Source of the DNA: Candidatus Mycobacterium wuenschmannii
GTDB lineage: Bacteria; Actinomycetota; Actinomycetes; Mycobacteriales; Mycobacteriaceae
DNA: 64,000 bases
Reading direction: 5' to 3'
Assembly: GCF_030252325.1 (NCBI RefSeq)
Contig: NZ_CP126981.1
Coordinates: 1,798,001 to 1,862,000, forward strand
Made by a program: the position numbers and the translations under genes. Below the pieces are notes generated by a model that was not told the origin of the DNA, made no database searches, and saw only the letters and a list, made by a program, of their open reading frames with translations. The number at the start of each line of letters is the position of its first letter. Positions within the stretch are counted from its first letter, which is position 1. Below, piece by piece: positions 30,884-40,272 of the stretch.

Positions 30884-32086
30884 ATTCAGCACTCCAGCGC
30901 CACCACGGACATTCAGATCCACGGCACCTGCGCGTCGCGCTTCCAGGGTGTGCGCGACGCGTTTGCCGAGAACTTCGTGCAGGGCAAGGAAATCGGCGCG
31001 TCCGTCGCCGCGTGGGTTGACGGCGAGCTCGTCGTCAACCTCTGGGGCGGCTGGGCCGACGAGGCCGGCACCCAGCCGTGGCAGGTGGACACGCTGTCGA
31101 CCGTGCTCTCCGGCACCAAGGGCCTGACCAGCACCTGTGTCCATCAACTCGTCGAACGCGGCGAGCTGGATCTGGATGCGCCGGTCGCCCGGTACTGGCC
31201 GGAATTCGCGCAGGCGGGCAAGGACGACATCACCCTCGCGATGGTGATGAGCCACCGGTCCGGCGTGATCGGTCCGCGGCAGCGAATGGACTGGAAGCAC
31301 GTCACCGACTGGGATTACGTGTGCGCGCGCCTGGCCGAGGCCGAACCTTGGTGGGAGCCCGGGACCGCGCAGGGTTATCACATGACGACGTTCGGCTTCA
31401 TCCTCGGCGAGATCTTCCGCCGCGTCACGGGCGACACGGTGGGTCGGTATCTGCGGACCGAGATCGCCGAACCGCTGGGCGCCGAGATCCACATCGGCAC
31501 ACCGCGTTCCGTGCAGAACCGGTGCGCCGATCGGGTCGCCAAGCCGCACATCCGCCAGATGCTGGCCGACCTCAACGCACCCGGGTACCCCACCTCACTG
31601 AACGAGCACCCGAAGGCGGGGTTGGCCATATCGATGGGGTTTGCGCCCGACGACGAGGTCGGCTCGAACGATCTGGAACTGTGGCGCGAACTCGAATTCC
31701 CGGGCACCAACGGACAGGTGTCGGCGCTGGGGCTGGCGACGTTCTACAACGCGCTCGCTCAGGAGAAGCTGCTCAGCCGCGCGCACATGGACCGGATTCG
31801 GGTGTCACAGGGCGGCTTGGAGACCGATCTCGTGCTGGGCCCTCGCGTCGCCGACCACGGCTGGGGCCTGGGCTACATGCTCAACCAGCGCCGTGTCAAC
31901 GGACCCAACCCGTCGATCTTCGGTCATGGCGGGCTCGGCGGCTCGTTCGGCTTCGTCGACCTGGAAAATCGGATCGGCTACGCCTACGTGATGAACCACT
32001 TCGACCCGACCAAGGCCAACGCCGATCCCCGCAGCGTGGTCATGAGCAACGAGATATACCGGGTGCTCGGCGTCGAAAGCTGCTGA
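30884..32086 (+). CDS. lipP: LipP-like serine esterase (beta-lactamase fold, family VIII)
   Basis: This is a 400-residue carboxylesterase/penicillin-binding-like hydrolase corresponding to Rv2463. The SxxK motif is STVLSGTKG, with Ser76 and Lys79 counting from 30884. The second motif contains GYHMTTFGF, and the late motif is FGHGGLGGSFGF. The family N-terminus (IHGTCASRF, then GVRDAFAENF) begins well upstream of the first GTG at 30950. No ATG, GTG or TTG exists in frame between the TAG at 30866-30868 and 30950. ATT at 30884 sits 6 nt after a perfect GAGGAGG, so I take ATT as the start. Confidence 0.85.
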   Translation: MQHSSATTDIQIHGTCASRFQGVRDAFAENFVQGKEIGASVAAWVDGELVVNLWGGWADEAGTQPWQVDTLSTVLSGTKGLTSTCVHQLVERGELDLDAPVARYWPEFAQAGKDDITLAMVMSHRSGVIGPRQRMDWKHVTDWDYVCARLAEAEPWWEPGTAQGYHMTTFGFILGEIFRRVTGDTVGRYLRTEIAEPLGAEIHIGTPRSVQNRCADRVAKPHIRQMLADLNAPGYPTSLNEHPKAGLAISMGFAPDDEVGSNDLELWRELEFPGTNGQVSALGLATFYNALAQEKLLSRAHMDRIRVSQGGLETDLVLGPRVADHGWGLGYMLNQRRVNGPNPSIFGHGGLGGSFGFVDLENRIGYAYVMNHFDPTKANADPRSVVMSNEIYRVLGVESC

Positions 32087-32111
32087 GCAACAAGCGGTCA
32101 CGACGAGCCGC

Positions 32112-32918
32112 TCAGGTCTGGCAGGTCGGACACCAGAAGAGGTTTCGGCCCTCCAATTCGGCTGTGCGAACCGGGGTTCCGCACACCCGACACGGATCGC
32201 CGGCGCGTCGGTAGACGTAGGAGCGCGGCCGCCGTGGTCCGTAGGATGGCGCGCCGTGGTCGTGTTCGGGCCGAATCGTGATGATCTTGCCCCGCCGCAC
32301 ACCGACTTTCATCAGGGCGACCAAGTCGGTCCAGGCTTCGGCGAATTCCGTCTCGTCGATCTTCTGGCCGGGGCGGTACGGGTCGATGCCGTGCCGGAAC
32401 AGCAACTCGTTGCGATAGACGTTGCCGACGCCGGCGATGATGGTCTGGTCCATCAGCAAAGCACCGATTGGCCTGCGCGACTTGGCTATTCGCGCCCACG
32501 GCCACGACGGATCGGCGTCGCGGCGCAGCGGGTCGGGCCCCAGCCGTGCGACGACGTCGGCGACCTGGGCCTCGTCGATGAGCTCGCACACCGTCGGCCC
32601 GCGCAGATCGGTGCCGTACTCGTCGCCGATCATCCGCATCCGGACCTGCCCGACCGCGGCCGGTATCTCCTCGTCCGGCCGGCGCCCCCACTCGGTGAAC
32701 TTGCCGTACAGGCCGAGGTGCACGTGCACGATCGCGCCGTCGGCGTAGTGGTGGAAAAGGTGCTTACCCCAAGCACTGGCCTTCTTGAACACCTGACCGC
32801 TGACCGTTGCAGCTTCGGCGTCGAAACGACCCTGCGGGCTCGACACCGCGACCGGGGCGCCTGCGAAGCGCCGTTGGTGCAGCCGCGCCAACCGGTGGAG
32901 GGTATGCCCTTCGGGCAA
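32112..32918 (-). CDS. Fpg/Nei-family DNA glycosylase
   Basis: This 268-residue enzyme has the length of Rv2464c. It should remove oxidised bases and nick the abasic site. After Met removal the catalytic proline and glutamate are PEGHTLHRL (residues 2-3). The helix-two-turn-helix region reads LMDQTIIAGVGNVYRNELLFR. The C-terminal zinc finger is CRVCG...CPTCQT. The start is TTG at 32916-32918, supported by GAGGA 5 nt upstream and by the need for Pro at position 2. It lies 8 nt from rpiB on the same strand. Confidence 0.93.
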   Translation of the reverse strand: MPEGHTLHRLARLHQRRFAGAPVAVSSPQGRFDAEAATVSGQVFKKASAWGKHLFHHYADGAIVHVHLGLYGKFTEWGRRPDEEIPAAVGQVRMRMIGDEYGTDLRGPTVCELIDEAQVADVVARLGPDPLRRDADPSWPWARIAKSRRPIGALLMDQTIIAGVGNVYRNELLFRHGIDPYRPGQKIDETEFAEAWTDLVALMKVGVRRGKIITIRPEHDHGAPSYGPRRPRSYVYRRAGDPCRVCGTPVRTAELEGRNLFWCPTCQT

Positions 32919-32926
32919 CGCAGTCC

Positions 32927-33406
32927 TCAGCCCTGCGCGCCGGGCACCGGCGGAGCCTGGTGCGTGCGCTCGTATTCGGCCAGGATGTCGATACGTCGTT
33001 GGTGGCGTTCGGCTTTCGACCACGGCGTGCTCAAGAACGCATCCACGAACGACAGCGCCTCGGGGACGGTATGCATCCGTCCGCCAATGCCGATCAGCTG
33101 CGCGTTGTTGTGTTCGCGCGCCAGCGAGGCGGTCTCGACACTCCACGCCAGCGCGCAGCGCGCGCCCGGCACCTTGTTGGCCGCGATCTGCTCACCGTTG
33201 CCCGATCCCCCGATCACGATGCCGAGGCTGTCCGGATCGGCCACCGTCCGCGTCGCGGCGTCGATACAGAACGCGGGGTAGTCGTCCTCGGCGTCGTAGG
33301 TGAACGCGCCGCAGTCGACCGGCTCATGGCCGGTCTTCGTGAGGTGCTCGATGATCTGCTGTTTGAGTTCGAAGCCGGCGTGGTCGGAGCCGAGGTAGAC
33401 GCGCAT
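32927..33406 (-). CDS. rpiB: Ribose-5-phosphate isomerase B
   Basis: RpiB interconverts ribose-5-phosphate and ribulose-5-phosphate in the pentose phosphate pathway. The 159-residue protein has MRVYLGSDHAGFELK and IVIGGSGNGEQIAANK. The Glu in that second motif corresponds to the catalytic base in the M. tuberculosis enzyme, which lacks the E. coli catalytic cysteine. REHNNAQLIGIGGR is also present. The ATG has AAGGATC upstream. Confidence 0.96.
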   Translation of the reverse strand: MRVYLGSDHAGFELKQQIIEHLTKTGHEPVDCGAFTYDAEDDYPAFCIDAATRTVADPDSLGIVIGGSGNGEQIAANKVPGARCALAWSVETASLAREHNNAQLIGIGGRMHTVPEALSFVDAFLSTPWSKAERHQRRIDILAEYERTHQAPPVPGAQG

Positions 33407-33435
33407 GTCGGTGATCCTTGCACCGCCGAACGGAT

Positions 33436-34047
33436 CTAGTCGAACTCGGGTGCCTCGGTGCGGCTGCGCTTGAGCTCCCAGAAGTGCGGGTAGGCGGCGA
33501 ACGTCACCGACGCGTCCCACAACTTGCCGGCCTCTTCGCCCCGTGGAATTCGTGACAACACCGGTCCGAAGAACGCCGTGCCGTTGATGTGAATGGTGGG
33601 CGTGCCGACGTCGTCGCCGACCGCGTCCATGCCCGCATGGTGGCTCTTACGCAGCGCCTCGTCGTACGCGTCCGTCGTTGCGGCATCGGCCAACTCGGCC
33701 GGCAGATCCAGCGCTTTCAGCGACTGCGTGATGACGTCATCGAGGTCCTTGTTGCCCTCGTTGTGGATGCGGGTGCCCATCGCCTCGTACAGCGGGGCGA
33801 GGATCTCTGAGCCGTGCGCCTGCTCGGCGGCGATCGCCACCCGAACCGGGCCGAACGCCTTAGCGAGCTTTTCCTTGTACTCCGCGGGTAGGTTCTCGCG
33901 GTTCTCGTTGAGCACCGCGAGGCTCATCACCTGGAAATTCACCTCGATGTCGCGGACCTTTTCCACTTCCAAGATCCAGCGGGACGTGATCCATGCCCAC
34001 GGGCACAACGGGTCGAACCAGAAATCGGCGACTGACTTCTCGGACAT
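33436..34047 (-). CDS. DsbA-like mycothiol-dependent oxidoreductase (Rv2466c family), CPWA active site
   Basis: This 203-residue thioredoxin-fold protein follows Rv2466c closely: [12 protein letters not shown] at the N-terminus, [26 protein letters not shown] and a C-terminal [10 protein letters not shown]. tuberculosis Rv2466c works with mycothiol, protects against oxidants and activates the prodrug TP053 through a CPWC pair. Here the motif is Cys15-Pro-Trp-Ala18 (codons TGC CCG TGG GCA), so the resolving cysteine is absent and only monothiol chemistry is possible. The ATG has AGAGGA upstream. The gene is divergent from pepN. Confidence 0.93.
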   Translation of the reverse strand: MSEKSVADFWFDPLCPWAWITSRWILEVEKVRDIEVNFQVMSLAVLNENRENLPAEYKEKLAKAFGPVRVAIAAEQAHGSEILAPLYEAMGTRIHNEGNKDLDDVITQSLKALDLPAELADAATTDAYDEALRKSHHAGMDAVGDDVGTPTIHINGTAFFGPVLSRIPRGEEAGKLWDASVTFAAYPHFWELKRSRTEAPEFD

Positions 34048-34124
34048 GCGGATCCTCTCGTCAACTCCTCGGCAAGTCGTCCAGCACAACCCTAGCCCCG
34101 GCGGTCGCATTCCCGCGGTGCGCC

Positions 34125-34136
34125 TAAGTTGGACAC
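34125..34136 (+). promoter_or_regulatory. pepN -10 element, leaderless transcript
   Basis: TAAGTT at 34125-34130 fits TANNNT. Its end lies 6 nt before the pepN GTG, so transcription should begin at the start codon itself. No ribosome binding site is present, which agrees with leaderless translation, common in mycobacteria. Confidence 0.5.
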
Positions 34137-36719
34137 GTGGCTCTCCCCAACCTCACTCGCGACCAGGCCGCCGAACGCGCCGCACTGGTCACCGTCGACA
34201 ACTACCGAATCGTTCTGGACCTCACCGACGGTGACGGCAAGCCAAGCGAACGCACCTTCCGCTCCACGACGACCGTGGCGTTCGATGCGCTCCCCGGTGC
34301 CGACACCGTCATCGACATCGCCGCCGCGAGGGTGCACGGTGCGACCCTCAACGGCCGCGACCTCGACGTGTCGGGCTACGACGAGGCGACCGGCATCGCA
34401 TTGAGCGGGCTCGCCGAACACAACACCCTCGTGGTCGACGCCGAGTGCCGGTACTCCAACACCGGCGAGGGACTGCACCGATTCGTCGACCCGGTCGACA
34501 GCGAGGTGTATCTGTACTCCCAATTCGAAACCGCGGACGCCAAGCGGATGTTCGCCTGCTTCGACCAGCCCGACCTGAAGGCCACCTTCGATATTTCGGT
34601 GACCGCGCCGACGCACTGGCAGGTGGTGTCCAACGGGGCCACGACCAGCGCCGTCGACGGCGTCCACGCGTTCGCCACCACCCCGAAGATGAGCACCTAC
34701 CTGGTCGCGCTGATCGCCGGTCCATACGCCCGGTGGGACGACGTGTACCGCGACGAGCACGGCGAGATCCCGCTCGGCCTGTTCTGCCGGGCCACGCTCG
34801 CGGAATACATGGACGCCGAACGGCTGTTCACGCAGACCAAGCAGGGTTTCAGGTTCTACCACAACAACTTTGGCGTGCCATACGCGTTCGGAAAGTACGA
34901 CCAGCTGTTCGTGCCGGAGTTCAACGCGGGTGCGATGGAGAACGCCGGTGCCGTTACGTTCCTGGAGGACTACGTCTTCCGCAGCAAGGTGACGCGGGCA
35001 TCCTACGAGCGACGCGCCGAGACGGTGCTGCACGAGATGGCGCACATGTGGTTCGGCGACCTGGTCACCATGCGGTGGTGGGATGACTTGTGGCTCAACG
35101 AATCTTTCGCCACCTTCGCCTCAGTGCTGTGCCAGAGTGAGGCGACGGAATTCACCGAGGCCTGGACGACGTTCGCCAACTCGGAGAAGTCGTGGGCCTA
35201 CCGACAGGATCAGTTGCCCTCGACACATCCTGTGGCCGCGGACATTCCCGACCTGGCCGCCGTCGAGGTCAACTTCGACGGCATCACCTACGCCAAAGGC
35301 GCCAGCGTGCTCAAGCAGCTGGTGGCCTACGTCGGCCTGGAGCACTTCCTGACCGGTCTGCGGGATTACTTCCGCGCGCACGCGTTCGACAACGCCACGT
35401 TCGACGACCTGCTCACCGCGCTGGAGAAGGCATCGGGCCGCGACCTTTCCGACTGGGGTCGGCAGTGGCTGAAAACCACTGGGCTGAACACACTTCGGGC
35501 GGACTTCGACGTCGACGCCGACGGCAAGTTCACCCGGTTCGCGGTGACACAGAGCGGCGCCGCACCCGGCGCCGGCGAAACGCGGGTGCACCGACTGGCG
35601 ATCGGCATCTATGACGACGACGGCACCGGCAAGCTCACCCGGTCGCATCGCGAAGAGCTCGACATCGACGGCCCGAGCACCGATGTCCCTGCGCTGGTAG
35701 GCGTTTCGGCGGGCAGGCTGGTGCTGGTCAACGACGACGACCTGACCTACTGCTCGCTGCGGTTGGACTCGGGCTCACTGGACACCGCGCTGGGCCGCAT
35801 CGCCGATATCGCCGAGCCGCTCCCCCGGACGCTGGTGTGGTCGGCGGCGTGGGAGATGACGCGCGACGCGGAGCTGCGGGCCCGCGATTTCGTCGCGCTG
35901 GTGTCCGGCGGCATTCAGGCCGAGACGGAAGTCGGTGTCGCGCAACGTCTTCTCCTGCAGGCACAGACGGCGCTGGGCTCCTACGCCGACCCCGGGTGGG
36001 CGCGGGCCGAGGGCTGGCCGGCGTTCGCCGACCGGCTGCTGGAGTTGGCCCGCGGCGCGGTTGCCGGCTCGGATCACCAGTTGGCGTTCGTCAACGCGCT
36101 GTGCTCGTCGGTGCTGTCCGAGCAGCATGTCTCGGCGCTCACCGAGTTGCTCGACAAGAATCCCGCCGACGTGGGACTGGACGGGCTGACCGTCGACACC
36201 GACCTGCGCTGGCGGATCGTCACCGCCCTGGCCGCAGCCGGAGCCGTCGACGCCGACGGGCCCGAGACGCCGTTCATCGATGCCGAGGTCGAGCGTGACC
36301 CGACGTCGGCGGGCAAGCGGCTGGGCGCCCAGGCCTCCGCCGCGCGGCCGCAGGAGGCGGTCAAGGAATCGGCGTGGACACAGGTCACCGAGGACGACAC
36401 GCTGGCCAACATCGTCGGCCGGTCGATCATCAATGGTTTCGTGCAGTCCGGTCAGGCCGAGCTGCTCAAGCCATTCGGCGCAAGGTATTTCGCCGCGATC
36501 CCCGGCATCTGGGAGCGGCGATCCAGCGAGGTCGCGCAGACCGTGGTGGTCGGGTTGTACCCGTCGTGGGACATCAGCGACGAAGGCATAGCGGCCGCCG
36601 ACGCGTTTCTCGCCGACTCCGAACTGCCGCCAGCGCTTCGGCGGCTGGTGCTGGAGGGTCGCGCGGGCATCGAAAGGTCGCTGCGGGCGCGCCGACTCGA
36701 CGCGGGTGGCGAGGCCTAG
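34137..36719 (+). CDS. pepN: Aminopeptidase N (M1 zinc metallopeptidase)
   Basis: PepN removes N-terminal residues from peptides. The 860-residue protein has the M1 exopeptidase motif GAMEN near residue 265 and the zinc site [11 protein letters not shown] near 300, with the second glutamate in WLNESFAT. The long helical C-terminal domain follows. The start is GTG at 34137, consistent with [15 protein letters not shown] and a leaderless message. The stop overlaps the convergent DUF5130 gene by 4 nt. Confidence 0.96.
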   Translation: MALPNLTRDQAAERAALVTVDNYRIVLDLTDGDGKPSERTFRSTTTVAFDALPGADTVIDIAAARVHGATLNGRDLDVSGYDEATGIALSGLAEHNTLVVDAECRYSNTGEGLHRFVDPVDSEVYLYSQFETADAKRMFACFDQPDLKATFDISVTAPTHWQVVSNGATTSAVDGVHAFATTPKMSTYLVALIAGPYARWDDVYRDEHGEIPLGLFCRATLAEYMDAERLFTQTKQGFRFYHNNFGVPYAFGKYDQLFVPEFNAGAMENAGAVTFLEDYVFRSKVTRASYERRAETVLHEMAHMWFGDLVTMRWWDDLWLNESFATFASVLCQSEATEFTEAWTTFANSEKSWAYRQDQLPSTHPVAADIPDLAAVEVNFDGITYAKGASVLKQLVAYVGLEHFLTGLRDYFRAHAFDNATFDDLLTALEKASGRDLSDWGRQWLKTTGLNTLRADFDVDADGKFTRFAVTQSGAAPGAGETRVHRLAIGIYDDDGTGKLTRSHREELDIDGPSTDVPALVGVSAGRLVLVNDDDLTYCSLRLDSGSLDTALGRIADIAEPLPRTLVWSAAWEMTRDAELRARDFVALVSGGIQAETEVGVAQRLLLQAQTALGSYADPGWARAEGWPAFADRLLELARGAVAGSDHQLAFVNALCSSVLSEQHVSALTELLDKNPADVGLDGLTVDTDLRWRIVTALAAAGAVDADGPETPFIDAEVERDPTSAGKRLGAQASAARPQEAVKESAWTQVTEDDTLANIVGRSIINGFVQSGQAELLKPFGARYFAAIPGIWERRSSEVAQTVVVGLYPSWDISDEGIAAADAFLADSELPPALRRLVLEGRAGIERSLRARRLDAGGEA

Positions 36720-37183
36720 GCCGGTGAGATGCCGGCGCTGGTCACGCGAACCGCGCTGACCAGGCCGTCGATCAGGTTGCCGTCCTTCAGCGACGCCGCC
36801 GCAGCGGCGACACCGAGCGGGGCGGCGGACTCGGCCCCGCGGCTGCGGACCGCGGAGCCGTAGACGACCTCGATCACGTGCTGATCCGGTGACACGGCGA
36901 TCAGCACGGCGTCGTTGGGCGTCGGCACCTTGGCCAGGATCTCGCGCGCCCGGGCCGCGGTGTCGCTACCCAGGTCCCCGATGTAGACCGAGAAACGCGC
37001 ACCCGAGGCACGCGACCCGAAGGTCAGCGCGTCGTCGATGGCGACCAGGTCGCTGATCGGGAACGGATAGTGCGACGAGAGCTCGCCGGGCTCGGTGACG
37101 CCCGAGATGCGACCGCTGGTCGTGATCGCCGAGCCGTACGGCAGCTCGGGGTGAGCGACGGTTGCTACTTCACCACTTGCCAC
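36716..37183 (-). CDS. DUF5130 (TPM-like) protein
   Basis: This protein corresponds to Rv2468c. It has [26 protein letters not shown] and [19 protein letters not shown], a TPM-like alpha/beta pattern, and an Ala-rich C-terminus. Its function is unknown. I chose GTG at 37181-37183 (155 residues) because GGGAGGCGG lies about 7 nt upstream and the overlap with the preceding gene is then only 14 nt. An ATG at 37211-37213 would add 10 residues and a 44-nt overlap. It follows the probable ctaJ gene and is likely coupled to it. Confidence 0.8.
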   Translation of the reverse strand: MASGEVATVAHPELPYGSAITTSGRISGVTEPGELSSHYPFPISDLVAIDDALTFGSRASGARFSVYIGDLGSDTAARAREILAKVPTPNDAVLIAVSPDQHVIEVVYGSAVRSRGAESAAPLGVAAAAASLKDGNLIDGLVSAVRVTSAGISPA

Positions 37184-37394
37184 TTGCGCCGCCTCCCACG
37201 CTGAATTCGTCATGGCCGTGACCGCCGTGCCCGACGGCCTCGTCGGTTGCGGCCCACAGGATGGGCGCATGGGTCCAGCGTTCCGACAACTTGTAAGTGG
37301 CTGGGTGCGGACCCTTGCGCGACCAGATCAGTGCCGCGAGCAGGATCGCCAGCACCAGCGGAACGCCCAAGAACAATGAGTGGATCTCCATCAT
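37170..37394 (-). CDS. Small single-pass membrane protein, probable cytochrome aa3 oxidase subunit CtaJ
   Basis: This 74-residue protein has one transmembrane segment near the N-terminus ([24 protein letters not shown]). A polar tail follows with [27 protein letters not shown], and it ends in a His/Gly-rich stretch. I recall that CtaJ, a small accessory subunit of the mycobacterial respiratory supercomplex, is encoded at this place beside the DUF5130 and HNH genes. The assignment rests on context and size. A GTG two codons upstream is an alternative start. Confidence 0.6.
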   Translation of the reverse strand: MMEIHSLFLGVPLVLAILLAALIWSRKGPHPATYKLSERWTHAPILWAATDEAVGHGGHGHDEFSVGGGASGKW

Positions 37395-37443
37395 GCTCAC
37401 GACGCAAACCGTATCCCACCGGCGATCCCGGAGCCACAGAGCG

Positions 37444-38100
37444 CTAGGCCGCGCCCTCTCCCAAGTAGCGCGCCCACGCCGGGTCGAGTTCCTTGACCGT
37501 CGAGAGCAGCCGCCAGTGCTGGCCCTTCGGCGGGCTCGGCGGCATCCGCAACGACCAGCCCAGCTCGGTGAGCAGCTTGTCGCCCTTGCGGTGGTTACAG
37601 GTGGAGCAGCACGCGACGCAGTTCTCCCAGGAATGCTCGCCGCCGCGACTGCGGGGCACCACATGGTCGACGGTGTCGGCCTTGGCGCCGCAGTAGGCGC
37701 AGCAGAATCGGTCCCGGTGCATCAGGGCTGCGCGGGTCATCGGCACCCGGGCCCGATACGGCACCCGGACGTACGTGCGCAGTCGGATCACCGACGGCAC
37801 CGCGATCGTCCGGGTCGCGGAATGAACGACGGGACCGGTTGGGTCGTCGTGCACGACCTCGGCCTTACCGCAGATCAACATGATGATCGCCCGCCTTACC
37901 GGCAGTGCGGTCAAGGGCTCGTAGGTGGAATTCAGCAGCAGCACCCGACGGCGATTCCAGACCGATCCTGGCTCGCCGAGCACCGCCGAATGGGGGTCGA
38001 CGGTGGGAACGCTGTGCAGGGTGGAGCCGATCGCGGGCCCGGTGAGGCCTGCCGCGGCACCAGAACTGTGGTGGCTGCGGCGTTTTGTGCGCTGCGCCAT
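37444..38100 (-). CDS. HNH endonuclease-domain protein
   Basis: This 218-residue protein corresponds to Rv2469c. The HNH region carries [40 protein letters not shown] in order, giving the two CxxC zinc pairs and the HVVP catalytic histidine. An N-terminal half rich in basic residues precedes it ([18 protein letters not shown]). It is widespread as a single chromosomal gene in actinobacteria, so it is not an obvious mobile nuclease; its role is unknown. The ATG has GGAGG 4 nt upstream. Confidence 0.9.
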   Translation of the reverse strand: MAQRTKRRSHHSSGAAAGLTGPAIGSTLHSVPTVDPHSAVLGEPGSVWNRRRVLLLNSTYEPLTALPVRRAIIMLICGKAEVVHDDPTGPVVHSATRTIAVPSVIRLRTYVRVPYRARVPMTRAALMHRDRFCCAYCGAKADTVDHVVPRSRGGEHSWENCVACCSTCNHRKGDKLLTELGWSLRMPPSPPKGQHWRLLSTVKELDPAWARYLGEGAA

Positions 38101-38260
38101 ACGTCCTCCGCTGACCAGTCCACCACGATTCGCCAGCGAACGCACGCCAAATTGGCCGGTGTCCGCTGGTCAATCCGGTGAACACCCGGTGCGGGGCGCG
38201 CGCCCAAGGTTCACATGTCGCTCAGCAACCCGGTCCGGGCATGGCCCACAATGGGATGCG

Positions 38261-38656
38261 ATGGAACAACCACAACAAACCTTCTACGACGCCGTCGGCG
38301 GTGCGGATACGTTCCATGCGATCGTGGCGCGCTTCTACGAACTGGTCGCCGAGGACGAGATCCTGCGGCCGCTGTACCCCGAGGACGACCTGGCGGGCGC
38401 CGAGGTACGGCTGCGAATGTTCCTCGAGCAGTACTGGGGCGGCCCGCGCACCTACTCCGATCAGCGCGGCCATCCCCGACTGCGGATGCGGCACTCGCCG
38501 TTCCAGATCGGCCCGTTCGAGCGTGACGCGTGGCTGCGGTGCATGCACACCGCGGTGGCGTCGATCGACTCGGCAACCCTCGACGACGCACATCGCAAGG
38601 CTTTGCTGGACTACCTGGAAATGGCGGCGCACTCAATGGTCAACTCGCCCTTCTGA
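38261..38656 (+). CDS. glbO: Group II truncated hemoglobin O
   Basis: GlbO binds oxygen tightly and associates with membranes in mycobacteria. The 131-residue protein has [22 protein letters not shown], with the B10 tyrosine in [29 protein letters not shown] carries the proximal histidine region, and [11 protein letters not shown] carries the conserved G8 tryptophan. I chose the ATG at 38261 in frame with this; the ATG at 38251 is out of frame. The stop shares one base with the next start (TGATG). Confidence 0.95.
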   Translation: MEQPQQTFYDAVGGADTFHAIVARFYELVAEDEILRPLYPEDDLAGAEVRLRMFLEQYWGGPRTYSDQRGHPRLRMRHSPFQIGPFERDAWLRCMHTAVASIDSATLDDAHRKALLDYLEMAAHSMVNSPF

Positions 38657-40239
38657 TGAGCACCCGACAGCAGCGGACATGGTGGCGGGACGCCCTGTTC
38701 TATCAGGTGTATCCGCGCTCCTTCGCCGACAGCAACGGCGACGGTGTCGGCGACATCGACGGCGTGGCAGCGCAGTTGGACTACCTCGACCGGCTGGGCG
38801 TCAACTCGATCTGGTTCAGCCCGATCATGGTGTCCCCCATGGCCGATCACGGCTACGACGTGTCGGACCCGCGGGACATCGATCCATTGTTCGGTAGCCT
38901 GGCCGCGCTCGAGCGACTGATCGAGGCGGCGCACCAGCGCGGCATCAAGATCACCATGGACCTGGTGCCCAACCACACCAGCTCCGAGCACCCCTGGTTC
39001 CAGGAGGCGTTGGCCGCCGCGCCGGGCAGCGCGGCACGTGAGCGCTACATCTTCCGCGATGGGCGCGGCCCCGATGGGGCTGAGGCGCCCAACAATTGGC
39101 AGTCAGTCTTCGGTGGGCCGTCCTGGACGCGGGTCACCGAGCCGGACGGCAACCCGGGCCAGTGGTATCTGCACCTCTTCGACGTCGAGCAGCCGGACCT
39201 CAACTGGGAGAACCCGGAGGTGTTCGACGATCTCGAGAAGACGCTGCGATTCTGGTTGGAGCGCGGGGTCGACGGCTTCCGCATCGACGTCGCGCACGGG
39301 ATGGCCAAACCGCCGGGACTGCCGGACACTGATGTCGAGATGCGTCCGCGCATGCTCAGCGATGGCGATCCGCGGTTCAACCACCCGAATGTGCATGCGA
39401 TTCACCGCAATATCCGCCGCGTGATGGACGACTTTCCCGAGGCGGTGACCATCGGCGAGGTCTGGGTTTTCGACAACGCCAGCTGGGCCGAGTACGTGCG
39501 GGCCGACGAGTTGCACCTCGGCTTCAACTTCCGCATGGTGCGGGCCGAATGGGACCTGACCGAAATCCACGACGCGATCGACAACACGCTGACTGCGGCC
39601 GCGATGGAAAACGCCACTCCCACATGGACGTTGGAGAACCACGACGTGGTCCGGGCGCCCACCCGCTACGGCGGCGGCGAGCTCGGGCTGGATCGGGCCC
39701 GGGCCATGGCGCTGGTGACCCTCGCCCTGCCGGGCGCGCTGTTCCTCTACAACGGTCAGGAATTGGGTCTGCCCAACGTCGAATTGCCCGACGAGGCCCT
39801 GCGCGATCCGACCTGGGAACGTTCGGGGCACACCGTCCGCGGGCGCGACGGATGCCGCATCCCGATGCCGTGGCGTGGCGACACGCCCCCGTTCGACTTC
39901 TCCACCAACGCCGATACCTGGTTGCCGATACCGCCGGACTGGGAGTCGCTCACGGTCGAGAAGCAACTCCTCAACGCCGACTCGACGCTGTCGTTCTTTC
40001 AGCGCGCCCTCGAAATACGGCGCAGCTACCTCGAATTCAGTGGTGACGGGATCCAGTGGCTGGAGGCACCCGGCGGCGTTCTGGCCTTTGCCCGCGGCGA
40101 TCAGGGGTTGCGCTGCGTGCTCAACGCCGGCACCGCGCCGATCACACTGCCCGACGGCGAGGTGTTGTTGACGAGCGCGCCGTTGGTGGACGGCGAATTG
40201 GCGCCGGACGCGGCGGCGTGGCTGGTGGCTCCCGAGTAG
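38656..40239 (+). CDS. aglA: Alpha-glucosidase, GH13 family
   Basis: This 527-residue glycoside hydrolase corresponds to Rv2471. It starts with WWRDALFYQVYPRSFADSNGDGVGD and contains the GH13 regions DLVPNHTS, GFRIDVAHG (nucleophile Asp near 212), TIGEVWVF (acid/base Glu near 268) and LENHDVVR (transition-state Asp). The pattern is that of oligo-1,6-glucosidase and trehalose- or maltose-hydrolysing enzymes. No signal peptide is seen, so it should act in the cytosol. Its start overlaps glbO by one base, so the two are co-expressed. Confidence 0.93.
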   Translation: MSTRQQRTWWRDALFYQVYPRSFADSNGDGVGDIDGVAAQLDYLDRLGVNSIWFSPIMVSPMADHGYDVSDPRDIDPLFGSLAALERLIEAAHQRGIKITMDLVPNHTSSEHPWFQEALAAAPGSAARERYIFRDGRGPDGAEAPNNWQSVFGGPSWTRVTEPDGNPGQWYLHLFDVEQPDLNWENPEVFDDLEKTLRFWLERGVDGFRIDVAHGMAKPPGLPDTDVEMRPRMLSDGDPRFNHPNVHAIHRNIRRVMDDFPEAVTIGEVWVFDNASWAEYVRADELHLGFNFRMVRAEWDLTEIHDAIDNTLTAAAMENATPTWTLENHDVVRAPTRYGGGELGLDRARAMALVTLALPGALFLYNGQELGLPNVELPDEALRDPTWERSGHTVRGRDGCRIPMPWRGDTPPFDFSTNADTWLPIPPDWESLTVEKQLLNADSTLSFFQRALEIRRSYLEFSGDGIQWLEAPGGVLAFARGDQGLRCVLNAGTAPITLPDGEVLLTSAPLVDGELAPDAAAWLVAPE

Positions 40240-40272
40240 CGCGTAGCTGCGGGAATCTGGCATACATAACGC

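Noticed and set aside
37444..38100. HNH protein as a homing endonuclease or defence nuclease
   Set aside because: It is a conserved single gene in the same place in mycobacteria, with no intron, intein or defence genes around it.
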